64,000 nt of DNA from Sphingobacterium paludis (lineage in GTDB: Bacteria > Bacteroidota > Bacteroidia > Sphingobacteriales > Sphingobacteriaceae), in assembly GCF_004364125.1 (NCBI RefSeq), contig NZ_SNZV01000007.1:1-64000 (forward strand). Direction: 5' to 3'. The translations under genes were made by a program, and so were the position numbers. The notes under the pieces are model-generated. The model was not told the origin of the DNA. It was given only the letters and a program-made list of their open reading frames with translations, and ran no database searches. The first letter of the stretch is position 1. The number at the start of each line of letters is the position of its first letter. Below are positions 55,374 through 62,866 of this stretch, piece after piece.

Positions 55374-56183
55374 ATGAAAAAATGGGCTGTTCGCGCAGTC
55401 AAGACATCGCTCATACCCGATGAAATCAATAAGCATGCAATAATTCTGGGAAACGGCCTACAAAACGCAGGTAAGAGTACGTATCTGAAAAAATTGATGC
55501 CTGTATCGTTGCTAAAATATTACGGTGAGAATCTTTCACTGGATAAGGACGGAAGAGTCAAGCTTTGTAAAACATTTATAACCAATTTGGAGGAGTTACA
55601 GTCGTTGAATAGGCACGATACCGATAAGGTTAAAGCAATGATTTCGCTGCAAACCGTCAATGACCGCTTGCCTTTTGACAAAAAGAATTCATTTCTGAGC
55701 CGCACATGCAGTTTTGTGGGAAGTACGAACAAATCTGAATTTCTAATTGATGAAACGGGAAATGTGCGCTGGATCGTCTTTGAGATATCCGGGAGAATCG
55801 ATTACGAACGCTACAACATTGAGTTTGATGTCGATAAGTTTTGGACGCAAGCCTATCATATTTTTCAACACGTGCCAACCTTCAATTCAGCGTTGACGGC
55901 AGAAGATGTAAGAATAAACGAAGAGCGAAATGAGCGCTTTATGATCCTGTCTGTAGAATGTGAAGGGGTACTCAAATTTTACGAAAATAGTGAGGATATG
56001 GATGATTTCAGGACAGCTACGGAGATAATCTCCGAACTTTCGTTGATAGGAATGAAACTGAATAGCATAAGGATGGGATCCGCTTTAAAGAAATATGGAT
56101 TTCAACGAGTGAAACATGCCCAAAGGCAAGTATACGGCTATTTAGCTAAGCCGAAATTCACTGATTTACCCATTAAGTTTTAA
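55374..56183 (+). CDS. VapE/VirE-type P-loop protein, C-terminal part
   Basis: A 269-residue fragment of a VapE-family (virulence-associated E) protein. The Walker A-type motif GNGLQNAGKST lies near residues 27-37, and the region VGSTNKSEFLIDETGNVRWI carries the family's arginine/box III features. The coding sequence continues upstream, out of frame with the N-terminal fragment, to about 55263. The only in-frame start in that stretch is this ATG. VapE proteins are primase-polymerase-associated ATPases of mobile elements and probably help initiate element replication. The pair of fragments is likely one interrupted gene, or relies on slippage. Confidence 0.75.
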   Translation: MKKWAVRAVKTSLIPDEINKHAIILGNGLQNAGKSTYLKKLMPVSLLKYYGENLSLDKDGRVKLCKTFITNLEELQSLNRHDTDKVKAMISLQTVNDRLPFDKKNSFLSRTCSFVGSTNKSEFLIDETGNVRWIVFEISGRIDYERYNIEFDVDKFWTQAYHIFQHVPTFNSALTAEDVRINEERNERFMILSVECEGVLKFYENSEDMDDFRTATEIISELSLIGMKLNSIRMGSALKKYGFQRVKHAQRQVYGYLAKPKFTDLPIKF

Positions 56184-56198
56184 AAAATATCAAATAGA

Positions 56199-56392
56199 GT
56201 TACCTAGTTACCTAAAGTTACCTAAGCTATCTTATAATCAGGTGTTTGTATAGGTAGGTAACTATAAAATATTACTTACCTATCCTACCTAAACGCTATA
56301 AAAAGGTAAGCAAGGTAAGCTTAGGTAACCTACTCTTAAATCATTAATGAGCAGATTGTCAGGTTTTTAGGTAGGCTAGGTAACTAGGTAAG
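56199..56392. repeat. Iteron-like array of GTTACCT heptamers
   Basis: Twelve copies of the heptamer GTTACCT or close variants lie in 194 bases. Five are in one orientation (56199, 56207, 56217, 56275, 56284). Seven are in the other, as AGGTAAC, AGGTAAG or AGGTAGG (56256, 56304, 56313, 56323, 56369, 56378, 56386). The ends are inverted: 56199-56213 pairs with 56378-56392 (14 of 15), and 56217-56227 pairs with 56319-56329 (11 of 11). It lies between the VapE-like gene and the Toprim primase gene, as expected for a replication origin of the element. Confidence 0.75.
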
Positions 56393-56422
56393 TGTTTTTA
56401 TAAAAAAATCATTGTGAATACT

Positions 56423-57334
56423 ATGAATTGTACACAAGCAAAACAGATTTCGTTACTGCAGATTTTATATAAGTTGGGACATAAAGAAGTCTTTACCCGA
56501 ACGAATAGGGGAACAACATATTATTGGTTTATCTCGCCATTCAGGTCTTCGGAGGCAAAGCCTAGTTTTTCGCTCAATAGCGAGTTGAATACCTTTTACG
56601 ATTACGGTAATGGCATCTCTGGGACAGTCATCGACTATATCTGTGCTTATTATCACTGTGAAATTCCCAAAGCCCTTGAACTGCTTGACGATTTTGATTT
56701 TTCTTTTTCCCAGCAAAATATAACTAATGAATTTATTGCTGAGAAAAGAGAAAATAAGCTTGGAGAATATGAAATAACAGCTATCAATACAATAAAACAC
56801 CCAGCCTTGGTAAAATACCTAGCTAAGCGCAAGATAGCCGCAAGTCTTTATTCAAAGTATCTTGTCGAGATCAAATACAATATGAATAGACGTTCTTTTT
56901 TTTGTGTTGCTTTTCAAAATGTCAACAAGGGTTATGAGGTTAGCTACGAATATAAAAAGAATGGCACCGATGAATTCATACGTGTAAAAACATGTCTTGT
57001 CTGTAAAGATATTAGCTTTTTTGCTAGGGGCAGTACGAGCGTGGTTGTTACAGAATCCTGGAGCGATTTCTTAGCGCTATTAACACTGTACCCAAAGATG
57101 GAAGATCGTAATGATTTTATTATTCTCAACAGTGTTTCTATGCGTGAACGATTAATCGATAAAATCAAACTTTTGAATTACTTGACGATTTATTCGGCGG
57201 TCGATAATGATCCGGCAGGCAATGATATTTTGAAAGTGCTCGTTGAGAATTTTGCCGATCGAGTGATTCCCCTAAATCCGTTTTATTCCGATTATAAAGA
57301 TGTCGCAGAGTATCTTGAAAAGGAATGCAAATGA
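56423..57334 (+). CDS. Toprim-domain primase (element-encoded)
   Basis: A 303-residue primase-like protein. An N-terminal CHC2-like region (ISPFRSSEAKPSFSLNSELNTFYDYGNG, split around 35-62) has the conserved aromatic and Gly pattern but no zinc cysteines or histidines. A Toprim fold follows with Glu near 209 in VTESWSD and the Asp-x-Asp pair near 260 in AVDNDPAGND. It likely primes element DNA replication. It follows the iteron array. Start: the ATG at 56423 matches the family; a GTG at 56414 is possible. It has no operon partner before it but faces the same way as the mob genes. Confidence 0.88.
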   Translation: MNCTQAKQISLLQILYKLGHKEVFTRTNRGTTYYWFISPFRSSEAKPSFSLNSELNTFYDYGNGISGTVIDYICAYYHCEIPKALELLDDFDFSFSQQNITNEFIAEKRENKLGEYEITAINTIKHPALVKYLAKRKIAASLYSKYLVEIKYNMNRRSFFCVAFQNVNKGYEVSYEYKKNGTDEFIRVKTCLVCKDISFFARGSTSVVVTESWSDFLALLTLYPKMEDRNDFIILNSVSMRERLIDKIKLLNYLTIYSAVDNDPAGNDILKVLVENFADRVIPLNPFYSDYKDVAEYLEKECK

Positions 57335-57346
57335 TTACAAAAATTA

Positions 57347-57413
57347 GGATAGCAAGACATGGATAGAGTCCCTCTCAATAATATTGAGAAGGTCTTCTAT
57401 CCGCTTGCTATCC
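57347..57413. other. Three-tier palindrome, candidate origin of transfer
   Basis: Outer stem GGATAGCAAG/CTTGCTATCC (57347-57356 and 57404-57413, 10 of 10). Middle stem GGATAGA/TCTATCC (57361-57367 and 57396-57402). Inner stem TCTCAAT/ATTGAGA (57373-57379 and 57383-57389). GGATAG recurs in the outer and middle tiers. It starts 13 bases after the primase stop and ends 22 bases before mobC. Origins of transfer of mobilizable elements sit in just such a place. It could also be an attenuator or terminator. Confidence 0.6.
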
Positions 57414-57435
57414 TCAAACTGCACTTTGTTTAGTT

Positions 57436-57774
57436 ATGAAGAAAAGAAAATTACATCCTGATGAAAAGCGGGTTTTTGAAGTAAAAATCCGCTTGAATAT
57501 TGAAGAGAAACAAAAGCTTGAAAAGATTATTGATCTGACCAACACTCATGCTCCCGATATATTCAGAAAGCTGTTAATGAAAGGAAAGCTACCTGATGCG
57601 TCAGTTCCGCTTTTAGATATACAAACATACTACCAAGTGAGAAAGATCGGTCTGACCTATAATGCATATATGAAAGCGATTAATCAAAGCCGAATTACCG
57701 AGATAGATCAGCATATCGGCAAGCAGGTTTCGGAGATCTTAAATATAGTGCAAAATAAAATACGGAAGTTATGA
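57436..57774 (+). CDS. MobC-like mobilization protein
   Basis: A 112-residue basic DNA-binding protein. The N-terminus (KRVFEVKIRLNIEEKQKLEK) resembles the ribbon-helix-helix/MobC family that binds the origin of transfer and recruits the relaxase. A helical region (RKLLMKGKLPDASVPLLDIQTYYQVRKI) follows. It begins 22 bases after the three-tier palindrome and overlaps the relaxase start by 4 bases (ATGA), so the two are coupled. Confidence 0.85.
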   Translation: MKKRKLHPDEKRVFEVKIRLNIEEKQKLEKIIDLTNTHAPDIFRKLLMKGKLPDASVPLLDIQTYYQVRKIGLTYNAYMKAINQSRITEIDQHIGKQVSEILNIVQNKIRKL

Positions 57775-58952
57775 TTGCTATCCAACAAGTACACAGCTTC
57801 GCTGACGCACTGAAATACAATGAAAAGAAAATGAATTTGCAGGATGTAACCCAGCGCGCAGAATTATTGGATCATAATTTTTTAGACCCGACGAGTGAAG
57901 CTGTTTTGAAAGAGGTCAAAATGATCAACAGCCTGCATAGCGGTCGTATGAAGAATGACGGATATCACGTTGCCTTGAGTTTTTCAGAAAATGACAAAGT
58001 TTCGGACAAAATGCTTAAATCCATTGCAGATGATTATAAAAAAGGAATGGGATTTAGTGATGATCATTTGTTTTTGCTTTACAAGCATAACGATGGTGAG
58101 GATCATAAACATATTCACGTTCACCTTTTACTGCATCGGCTCTCCATTGATCCTGAAACGGGTAAAACAAAATTGGTCAGTGACTCAAATAATTATCAGC
58201 GTAGCGAGAAGTTGTCTCGGCAAATAGAGCAAAAGTATGGACTAGAGGTTGTGAAGTCATCAAAAGAAGCACAGGATCGAGCGCCAAATAAAGATGAGCT
58301 GGAAATGATCGAGCGTACTGGAAAACTTTCTGATCGGATGCTGATACAAGCGAAGGTTAAGATAGCTTTATCCGATGCCAATTCTTTGAATTCTTTCATC
58401 CATAACTGCGCTGAAAATGGAGTTTATCTACTGTTCAATCAGTCTACGACAACTGGCTTCATAAGTGGTGTAACCTATGTAATGGACAATGGATTTATAG
58501 CAAAAGGGCAAAAACTGGGAAACCAGTACAAATGGAATAACTTAAAAGACAGAATCAACTATGAACAAAGCAGAGATGGCGCAGCGGCTCGCTCAGCAAA
58601 CAGTGAAACAAGAGCAAGATTTAAAGATATACTTGAAAAATCAAGTCGAGGAGCTGAAAATCAGCATCAAGAAATTATCAGAACTCCAAATAACGGTAAC
58701 GGAGAACCAAGCCGTATTACATCAAAAGATGAATACGATGTCCAAAATGTCTACAACGGTAGATTTGACTCCAATTCTGGACGAAATGACAGAAGTGAAG
58801 AAACAGAACAAGAGATTGAAGAGGCAGTTTCTAATCAATTTTCTATTGGTGCAAGTGCCGTTATTAGCGGTCTTAGCGGCTTACTTGGTAGTGTTGGCGG
58901 TGACGAGGTAGATGAAGATGAAAAACGGCGAAAAAGAAGATTAAAGCGTTAA
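57771..58952 (+). CDS. Relaxase (MobP-type mobilization nuclease)
   Basis: A 393-residue relaxase. The catalytic Tyr is near residue 16 (LKYNEKKMN), and the metal-binding His motif is HKHIHVHLLLHR (about 111-122), typical of Bacteroidota relaxases. It nicks the origin of transfer and pilots the DNA in conjugation. It is encoded directly after mobC with a 4-base overlap. From about residue 264 the protein becomes hydrophilic and low in complexity, ending in a KRRKRRLKR basic tail. That same stretch of DNA carries another open frame (58561-58911). Confidence 0.93.
   Translation: MIAIQQVHSFADALKYNEKKMNLQDVTQRAELLDHNFLDPTSEAVLKEVKMINSLHSGRMKNDGYHVALSFSENDKVSDKMLKSIADDYKKGMGFSDDHLFLLYKHNDGEDHKHIHVHLLLHRLSIDPETGKTKLVSDSNNYQRSEKLSRQIEQKYGLEVVKSSKEAQDRAPNKDELEMIERTGKLSDRMLIQAKVKIALSDANSLNSFIHNCAENGVYLLFNQSTTTGFISGVTYVMDNGFIAKGQKLGNQYKWNNLKDRINYEQSRDGAAARSANSETRARFKDILEKSSRGAENQHQEIIRTPNNGNGEPSRITSKDEYDVQNVYNGRFDSNSGRNDRSEETEQEIEEAVSNQFSIGASAVISGLSGLLGSVGGDEVDEDEKRRKRRLKR
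58561..58911 (+). CDS. Coiled-coil membrane protein embedded in the relaxase gene (+1 frame)
   Basis: A 116-residue frame lies wholly inside the relaxase gene in the +1 frame, with an ATG start. Residues 1-88 are a dense coiled coil (VKQEQDLKIYLKNQVEELKI, then ILDEMTEVKKQNKRLKRQ). Residues 90-115 are one hydrophobic helix (FLINFLLVQVPLLAVLAAYL...). This is more protein-like than the relaxase frame over the same stretch. Mobilization genes nested in relaxase genes are known in ColE1 (mbeB and mbeD within mbeA) and RSF1010 (MobB within MobA); RSF1010 MobB has a membrane part. By analogy it may stabilise the relaxosome or attach it to the coupling protein or membrane. No homology was checked. 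Confidence 0.65.
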   Translation: MNKAEMAQRLAQQTVKQEQDLKIYLKNQVEELKISIKKLSELQITVTENQAVLHQKMNTMSKMSTTVDLTPILDEMTEVKKQNKRLKRQFLINFLLVQVPLLAVLAAYLVVLAVTR

Positions 58953-58960
58953 GCAGTACA

Positions 58961-59033
58961 TAATTATATAATGCTATCATTATATAATTATATCATTGTA
59001 ACACTATATAAATATATAATGTTACAATGATAT
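58961..59033. terminator. Two AT-rich hairpins between convergent genes
   Basis: First stem TAATTATATAATG and complement (13 bp, 58961-58990). Second stem ATATCATTGTAACA and complement (14 bp, 58990-59003 and 59020-59033). They share one base and lie between the relaxase and lipoprotein genes, facing each other. They may end both transcripts or mark a recombination spot. Confidence 0.6.
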
Positions 59034-59051
59034 TTTGAAGGTGTTTATTAT

Positions 59052-59561
59052 TTAGCTTTCAATAAGTTCGGAGGGATTAGACACTTCAAAAATGAGAACT
59101 TTTGCAGCAGAATCGTTTGGTTGGAATGAAAGTGATTTTTCAACGGTTTTTTTGCCATCAATATAGAATTCAAACTTAGCCGTCAGTGGCGTGGCATTTT
59201 CGGTCAGATTGGTCGCTATCGTGGCAATGGAGAAAGTGCTAACAGGTGTTGATGTTTTAATGCTTTGACCGGAACTGCTAATCGGTGATATTTCCGCCTG
59301 GTGAATAATGCTTGCATCATGAACGATGGAAGGGGTTGAATTGATCCCTTCAAATCTAAAATTGTTAGGCAATCCGCCATCTATGCTGGCTACTTGTAAC
59401 CCAAAGTTGGCACCATAGCTAGCGTAATTTGTTCCAAAGTTGATCTTTATTTCTATCACTTTTTTGACTGACTTTTGATCTTCAACTTCAGGATTGTCTT
59501 TTCCGCAAGCACTGAATAATAGGATCGTTGCAATAATTAGTAATTGATTGAATTTGTTCAT
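59052..59561 (-). CDS. Lipoprotein of unknown function
   Basis: A 169-residue lipoprotein (signal ending LFSAC, lipidated Cys19). The mature part is Ser/Thr-rich and beta-like. No family was recognised. It lies 30 bases after the cysteine-cluster gene on the same strand, so the two are likely cotranscribed. Confidence 0.7.
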   Translation of the reverse strand: MNKFNQLLIIATILLFSACGKDNPEVEDQKSVKKVIEIKINFGTNYASYGANFGLQVASIDGGLPNNFRFEGINSTPSIVHDASIIHQAEISPISSSGQSIKTSTPVSTFSIATIATNLTENATPLTAKFEFYIDGKKTVEKSLSFQPNDSAAKVLIFEVSNPSELIES

Positions 59562-59591
59562 ATGAATTGAATTTGATAATATAGTTCTGTT

Positions 59592-60803
59592 TTATGATTT
59601 AGCAGCAGTAGCTACAGCCACTGCTTTTGTCCATGTAAAGTGGTCTGCCTCGAGTTTGAAAATGTATTTTCTGATGATTTGTGACTTAACGTTAATTGGT
59701 AAATTCGCAGGTCGATTAAAATCTTTGATGATGTGCTGATTGTCTTTCTTTTGTTCTGCCATATCCAGTATTTTAGTAACCAGATAGTTTTTCAGAACTT
59801 TTTCTTTCGGTTTTTTCTGCACTTGAAAACGTAATGCAGAACTGATCGAGAAATAAATCAAATTGAATGCTTTGGAGAGCGGATATGCTTCTGCTAAGTA
59901 TTCAGATATTGAAAGGATTTCAAGATCGGTCAATGCTAGGTTTAGGTTTTCCTTTGCTTGATCATGTACATACTGGGATAGTTCATTATGGTATAACTCT
60001 AACCAAAAGAGATTGAGCTCATCGGCATTATAGATGCGTTGTGAAATGCAAGTTTTAATGTATTTACTGACCGAGTCTACTGTATCTTCTAAATTAAATC
60101 TCCATTTAGGTAGGTAAAAGGGGATTTTCGAAAGCTTGTCGTATCCTTTTAGTAGACGCACTCTTGTAGCAGTTAAGTCCTCGACAGGAACGAGGATATG
60201 TCGATCGATAAGCGCGTGTATTGATGCCAGGAGCTCAGGATTAAAGCTGCTGACATGTAATAATTCACTACGATTATTATAAGACGTGTGAACAAGATCA
60301 AAGCTAATTTGATTATCGCTGTAATTCATTAAATTATCATTATCAAATAGAATTAGCAGGTCAATAATGTCATTTAAATCGAGGGAAGTGATCTTTCTCT
60401 TTGTTGTAGCAAACGAATCGCAGTAGAATTTCCACCGCTCCAAAAACTCACTATTTTCTTTTTTCTCAGCATTAAGACGTATTTCGGTGCAATATTGGCA
60501 CTCGCACAACTTTTGCTGTTCATCGTGCCAACAGTTTGGACATATGGCAACATTTTCTTTGTACGACGTTCTCCCTGGAACTTTTCGGTAGATATGGTGA
60601 CCACAGATACATTTTTCGTTTGTCAGTTCGTATGGAAGGTTAACATATAGACTATTGTTGATCGGAGCATCAGGGAAATCCGCTTTTATTTTTTCAACCT
60701 GATCACCTCTTTCATAAGCTTTGATAATCCGCTTAACAATTTGTTGATCAATATATTTTAGCGCAATGCCGTTATGGGGATAATAAAATTGTTCCTGTGC
60801 CAT
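59592..60803 (-). CDS. Cysteine-cluster protein of unknown function
   Basis: A 403-residue soluble protein. A knot of seven Cys at about residues 65, 67, 88, 91, 100, 102 and 105 (CICGHH, CPNCWHD, CECQYC) suggests zinc binding. The C-terminal two thirds are mostly helical with a basic end. I do not recognise the family. An R-x4-H motif (RSELLH) exists but is not enough to claim HEPN nuclease activity. ATG 60803 was chosen because the longer frame reads through a strongly palindromic leader. It is the first gene of a short operon with the lipoprotein gene. In a mobile element next to a restriction system, it could be a defence gene; that is inference. Confidence 0.75.
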   Translation of the reverse strand: MAQEQFYYPHNGIALKYIDQQIVKRIIKAYERGDQVEKIKADFPDAPINNSLYVNLPYELTNEKCICGHHIYRKVPGRTSYKENVAICPNCWHDEQQKLCECQYCTEIRLNAEKKENSEFLERWKFYCDSFATTKRKITSLDLNDIIDLLILFDNDNLMNYSDNQISFDLVHTSYNNRSELLHVSSFNPELLASIHALIDRHILVPVEDLTATRVRLLKGYDKLSKIPFYLPKWRFNLEDTVDSVSKYIKTCISQRIYNADELNLFWLELYHNELSQYVHDQAKENLNLALTDLEILSISEYLAEAYPLSKAFNLIYFSISSALRFQVQKKPKEKVLKNYLVTKILDMAEQKKDNQHIIKDFNRPANLPINVKSQIIRKYIFKLEADHFTWTKAVAVATAAKS

Positions 60804-60853
60804 ATTCTGGTTTATTTCGAGAAATAAAAAAGGCGTGAAACTAAAATCGATCA

Positions 60854-60969
60854 TAGACTGAGGCTTGCGACGGCCTGACAACCAGAAAGACTTAGCCCAC
60901 GCCCATATAAGGCACGGGCGTAAGCCTATCGAAAGTTGGTTGTCAAATGAAGGTCGCAATTTCAGTCTA
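60854..60969. other. Strongly structured element of about 116 bases
   Basis: One long hairpin with perfect helices: TAGACTGA/TCAGTCTA (8 bp), TTGCGAC/GTCGCAA (7 bp), TGACAACCA/TGGTTGTCA (9 bp), then CTTA/TAAG and CGCCC/GGGCG at the tip. Short internal loops separate the helices. It lies in the leader of the cysteine-cluster gene and in the upstream region of the metallophosphoesterase gene. Candidate structured RNA, regulatory element or site-specific recombination or REP-like DNA site. No known family was recognised. Confidence 0.7.
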
Positions 60970-61085
60970 ACCAATACGATAGCTTACGCTATTTCGTTCA
61001 AAAAATTAATGGTATAAATATACGGATTTACGGACATATTGGGGATTTTTTGTTGTCTTAGACGGTATAATCCATAAATTTGGAG

Positions 61086-61712
61086 ATGCAAATTGTCGCC
61101 ATTTCTGATACGCACGGAAAACATCGAGATCTAAATATCCCTGATGGTGACATTCTTATTCACGCGGGCGATGTTACTCGAGGTGGAACAAAAGAACAGG
61201 TCGTAGATTTTCTAAAGTGGTTTGCTGAACAAAAGCATACACACAAAATATTTATTGCAGGGAATCATGATTTCTTTTTTGAAGAGTCGGAGTCAAAAAA
61301 GATTAGCAGGATAATCCCTAAAAATATTATCTATCTAAATGATTCCGGTGTGGAGATTAATGATCTAAAATTCTGGGGTTCACCTATTACGCCGTGGTTT
61401 AATAACTGGGCTTTTAACCGTAATCGGGGTAGTGAAATTAAGAAGCATTGGGACTTGATTCCGAATGATACAGATGTGCTGATTACACATGGTCCTCCTT
61501 TTGGTATTTTGGATGAAACGGTTTATGGAAAAAGGACTGGATGTGAAGAATTACTTTTACGAGTCTATCAAGTGAAACCCCAATATCATATTTTTGGTCA
61601 TATACACGAGGATTACGGAAATTTCACGAAGGGAGAAACAATATTTATCAATGCCAGCGTGTTAGATGACTGGTATGAGATGAAGAATAAACCAGTAATT
61701 TTAGATTTGTAA
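61086..61712 (+). CDS. Metallophosphoesterase (calcineurin-like)
   Basis: A 208-residue phosphoesterase with all metal-binding motifs: DTHG near residue 9, GDVTRGG, GNHD near 60, THGPPFG and GHIHED. It is related to small Ppp/YfcE-type phosphodiesterases or nucleic-acid phosphatases. The start is the ATG at 61086; a TTG two codons earlier is less likely. It is separated by 2 bases from the DUF3024 gene, so they form a pair. Confidence 0.92.
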   Translation: MQIVAISDTHGKHRDLNIPDGDILIHAGDVTRGGTKEQVVDFLKWFAEQKHTHKIFIAGNHDFFFEESESKKISRIIPKNIIYLNDSGVEINDLKFWGSPITPWFNNWAFNRNRGSEIKKHWDLIPNDTDVLITHGPPFGILDETVYGKRTGCEELLLRVYQVKPQYHIFGHIHEDYGNFTKGETIFINASVLDDWYEMKNKPVILDL

Positions 61713-61714
61713 GG

Positions 61715-62065
61715 ATGATAGATAAAAAAGAACCTATTTCAATGGTCGACGTTCAGTTTAAGAGTTTTGTAGATGCTAAGCGACCCCAAAACGAGGAAGT
61801 GCGTAAGCAATTGGATTTTGGTTATTCTTGGGATGGACAAACGGCTTTACTCTTTGAGATCAGACCCCAATGGAATAATCCAACAAATATTTTAGAACTA
61901 CCGTTTGCCAAACTTCGCTTCATTAAATCTTCTAAAATATGGAAACTCTACTGGATGCGTGGATCAGGTAAATGGGAATCGTATGAACCGAATCCGGACA
62001 GCAATAGCCTACAAGAATTGCTTACAGAAATAAAGAATGACGCCTACGGATGCTTTTTTGGATAA
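61715..62065 (+). CDS. DUF3024 family protein
   Basis: A 116-residue protein matching DUF3024: a conserved RPQWNNP and AKLRFIKS-KIWKLYWMRGSGKW pattern and a C-terminal AYGCFFG. The role is unknown; no catalytic site is obvious. It follows the metallophosphoesterase after 2 bases. A functional link between the two is suggested by coupling only. Confidence 0.85.
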   Translation: MIDKKEPISMVDVQFKSFVDAKRPQNEEVRKQLDFGYSWDGQTALLFEIRPQWNNPTNILELPFAKLRFIKSSKIWKLYWMRGSGKWESYEPNPDSNSLQELLTEIKNDAYGCFFG

Positions 62066-62081
62066 TAGACGTTAAAAAAAA

Positions 62082-62309
62082 CTACCTCCGCATATCCTTT
62101 TTTGTGGCCTGACGATAGTATCGTTTACCATCTTTCGCGCCATCCCAAACGTCTGTAACGCCTTGGATTTTGATTGGAGGGTCTTTCTCTAGACGGATTA
62201 ATTTTTTACAAACTTTCCTGAATGTTCTGTTCCATCGCCTTTTGTCTTGTTTTTCTGTTTCAGCTGTAGTGATGCCGAATATTTTAGTTTTTCTTACTGA
62301 TCGAGACAT
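62082..62309 (-). CDS. Small basic conserved protein of unknown function
   Basis: A 75-residue basic protein (MSRSVRKTKIFGITTAETEK, then KKDMRR). It is of a kind seen as a conserved hypothetical in Bacteroidota elements; no function known. It has its own promoter at 62352-62382. It converges on the DUF3024 gene. Confidence 0.75.
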   Translation of the reverse strand: MSRSVRKTKIFGITTAETEKQDKRRWNRTFRKVCKKLIRLEKDPPIKIQGVTDVWDGAKDGKRYYRQATKKDMRR

Positions 62310-62659
62310 GGTTGTTTTATAAGTTTTAAATCGTAGTCAAATGTATCAATGCAAAGATAAATATGCTTGATAGCTATCCAAATTTTATGCAATACCTCTA
62401 ATCATAAATACTATCTTTCTTGTAACAAATATTTGCTAAATCTGTTACAGTACAATGGGGTTGTAAATTCTGTAAGTCTCTAAAAATAAGATAGAAAACA
62501 AAATTTCAAGATGATCACGTGGCGAGTTGTTTTTCGCTGGGACTGTAAGAATTTTGTAACCCTAAAAAATTCCTATGTCCAAGTTTCACGCGCTCATTTA
62601 CAATTCGAATAAAGAAACATAATCTAAAGTATGTATATTTACACGAAACGCAGATTATT
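62310..62659. other. Gap with a minus-strand promoter
   Basis: Divergent upstream region of the small basic gene (leftward) and of the HTH/hsdM operon (rightward). Apart from the promoter listed separately, nothing is recognised. It is AT-rich. Confidence 0.4.
62352..62382 (-). promoter_or_regulatory. Promoter of the small basic protein gene
   Basis: On the minus strand: TTTG (62382-62379), a 19-base spacer, TATCTTTG (62359-62352), an exact consensus match, about 43 bases upstream of the start codon. Confidence 0.75.
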
Positions 62660-62866
62660 ATGCCGAAGAAACCAATAAACAGATTGAAAGTGGTACTAGT
62701 AGAACAAGGCAAAACCAGCAAATGGCTTGCCCAGACGCTTAACAAGAACGAAACAACCGTTTCTCGTTGGTGTACGAATGAAGTACAACCGAGTTTGGAT
62801 ACTTTGTTGCAAATTGCTGCTTTATTAGAAGTTGATATTAAAGAATTATTGAATTCGAGTAAATAA
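62660..62866 (+). CDS. XRE-type helix-turn-helix regulator of the type I R-M operon
   Basis: A 68-residue Cro/CI-type DNA-binding protein (TSKWLAQTLNKNETTVSRWC HTH). Its stop codon overlaps the hsdM start by 1 base (TAATG), so it is the first gene of the restriction-modification operon. It probably controls expression so methylation precedes restriction, like a C protein. Confidence 0.9.
   Translation: MPKKPINRLKVVLVEQGKTSKWLAQTLNKNETTVSRWCTNEVQPSLDTLLQIAALLEVDIKELLNSSK

Noticed and set aside
59592-60803. HEPN nuclease call from the R-x4-H motif RSELLH
   Set aside because: One short motif without the surrounding HEPN helices is not enough; such a motif arises by chance.
60804-60974. 57-residue N-terminal extension of the cysteine-cluster protein
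   Set aside because: It would be encoded by a strongly palindromic element and begins without a protein-like sequence; ATG 60803 is the better start.
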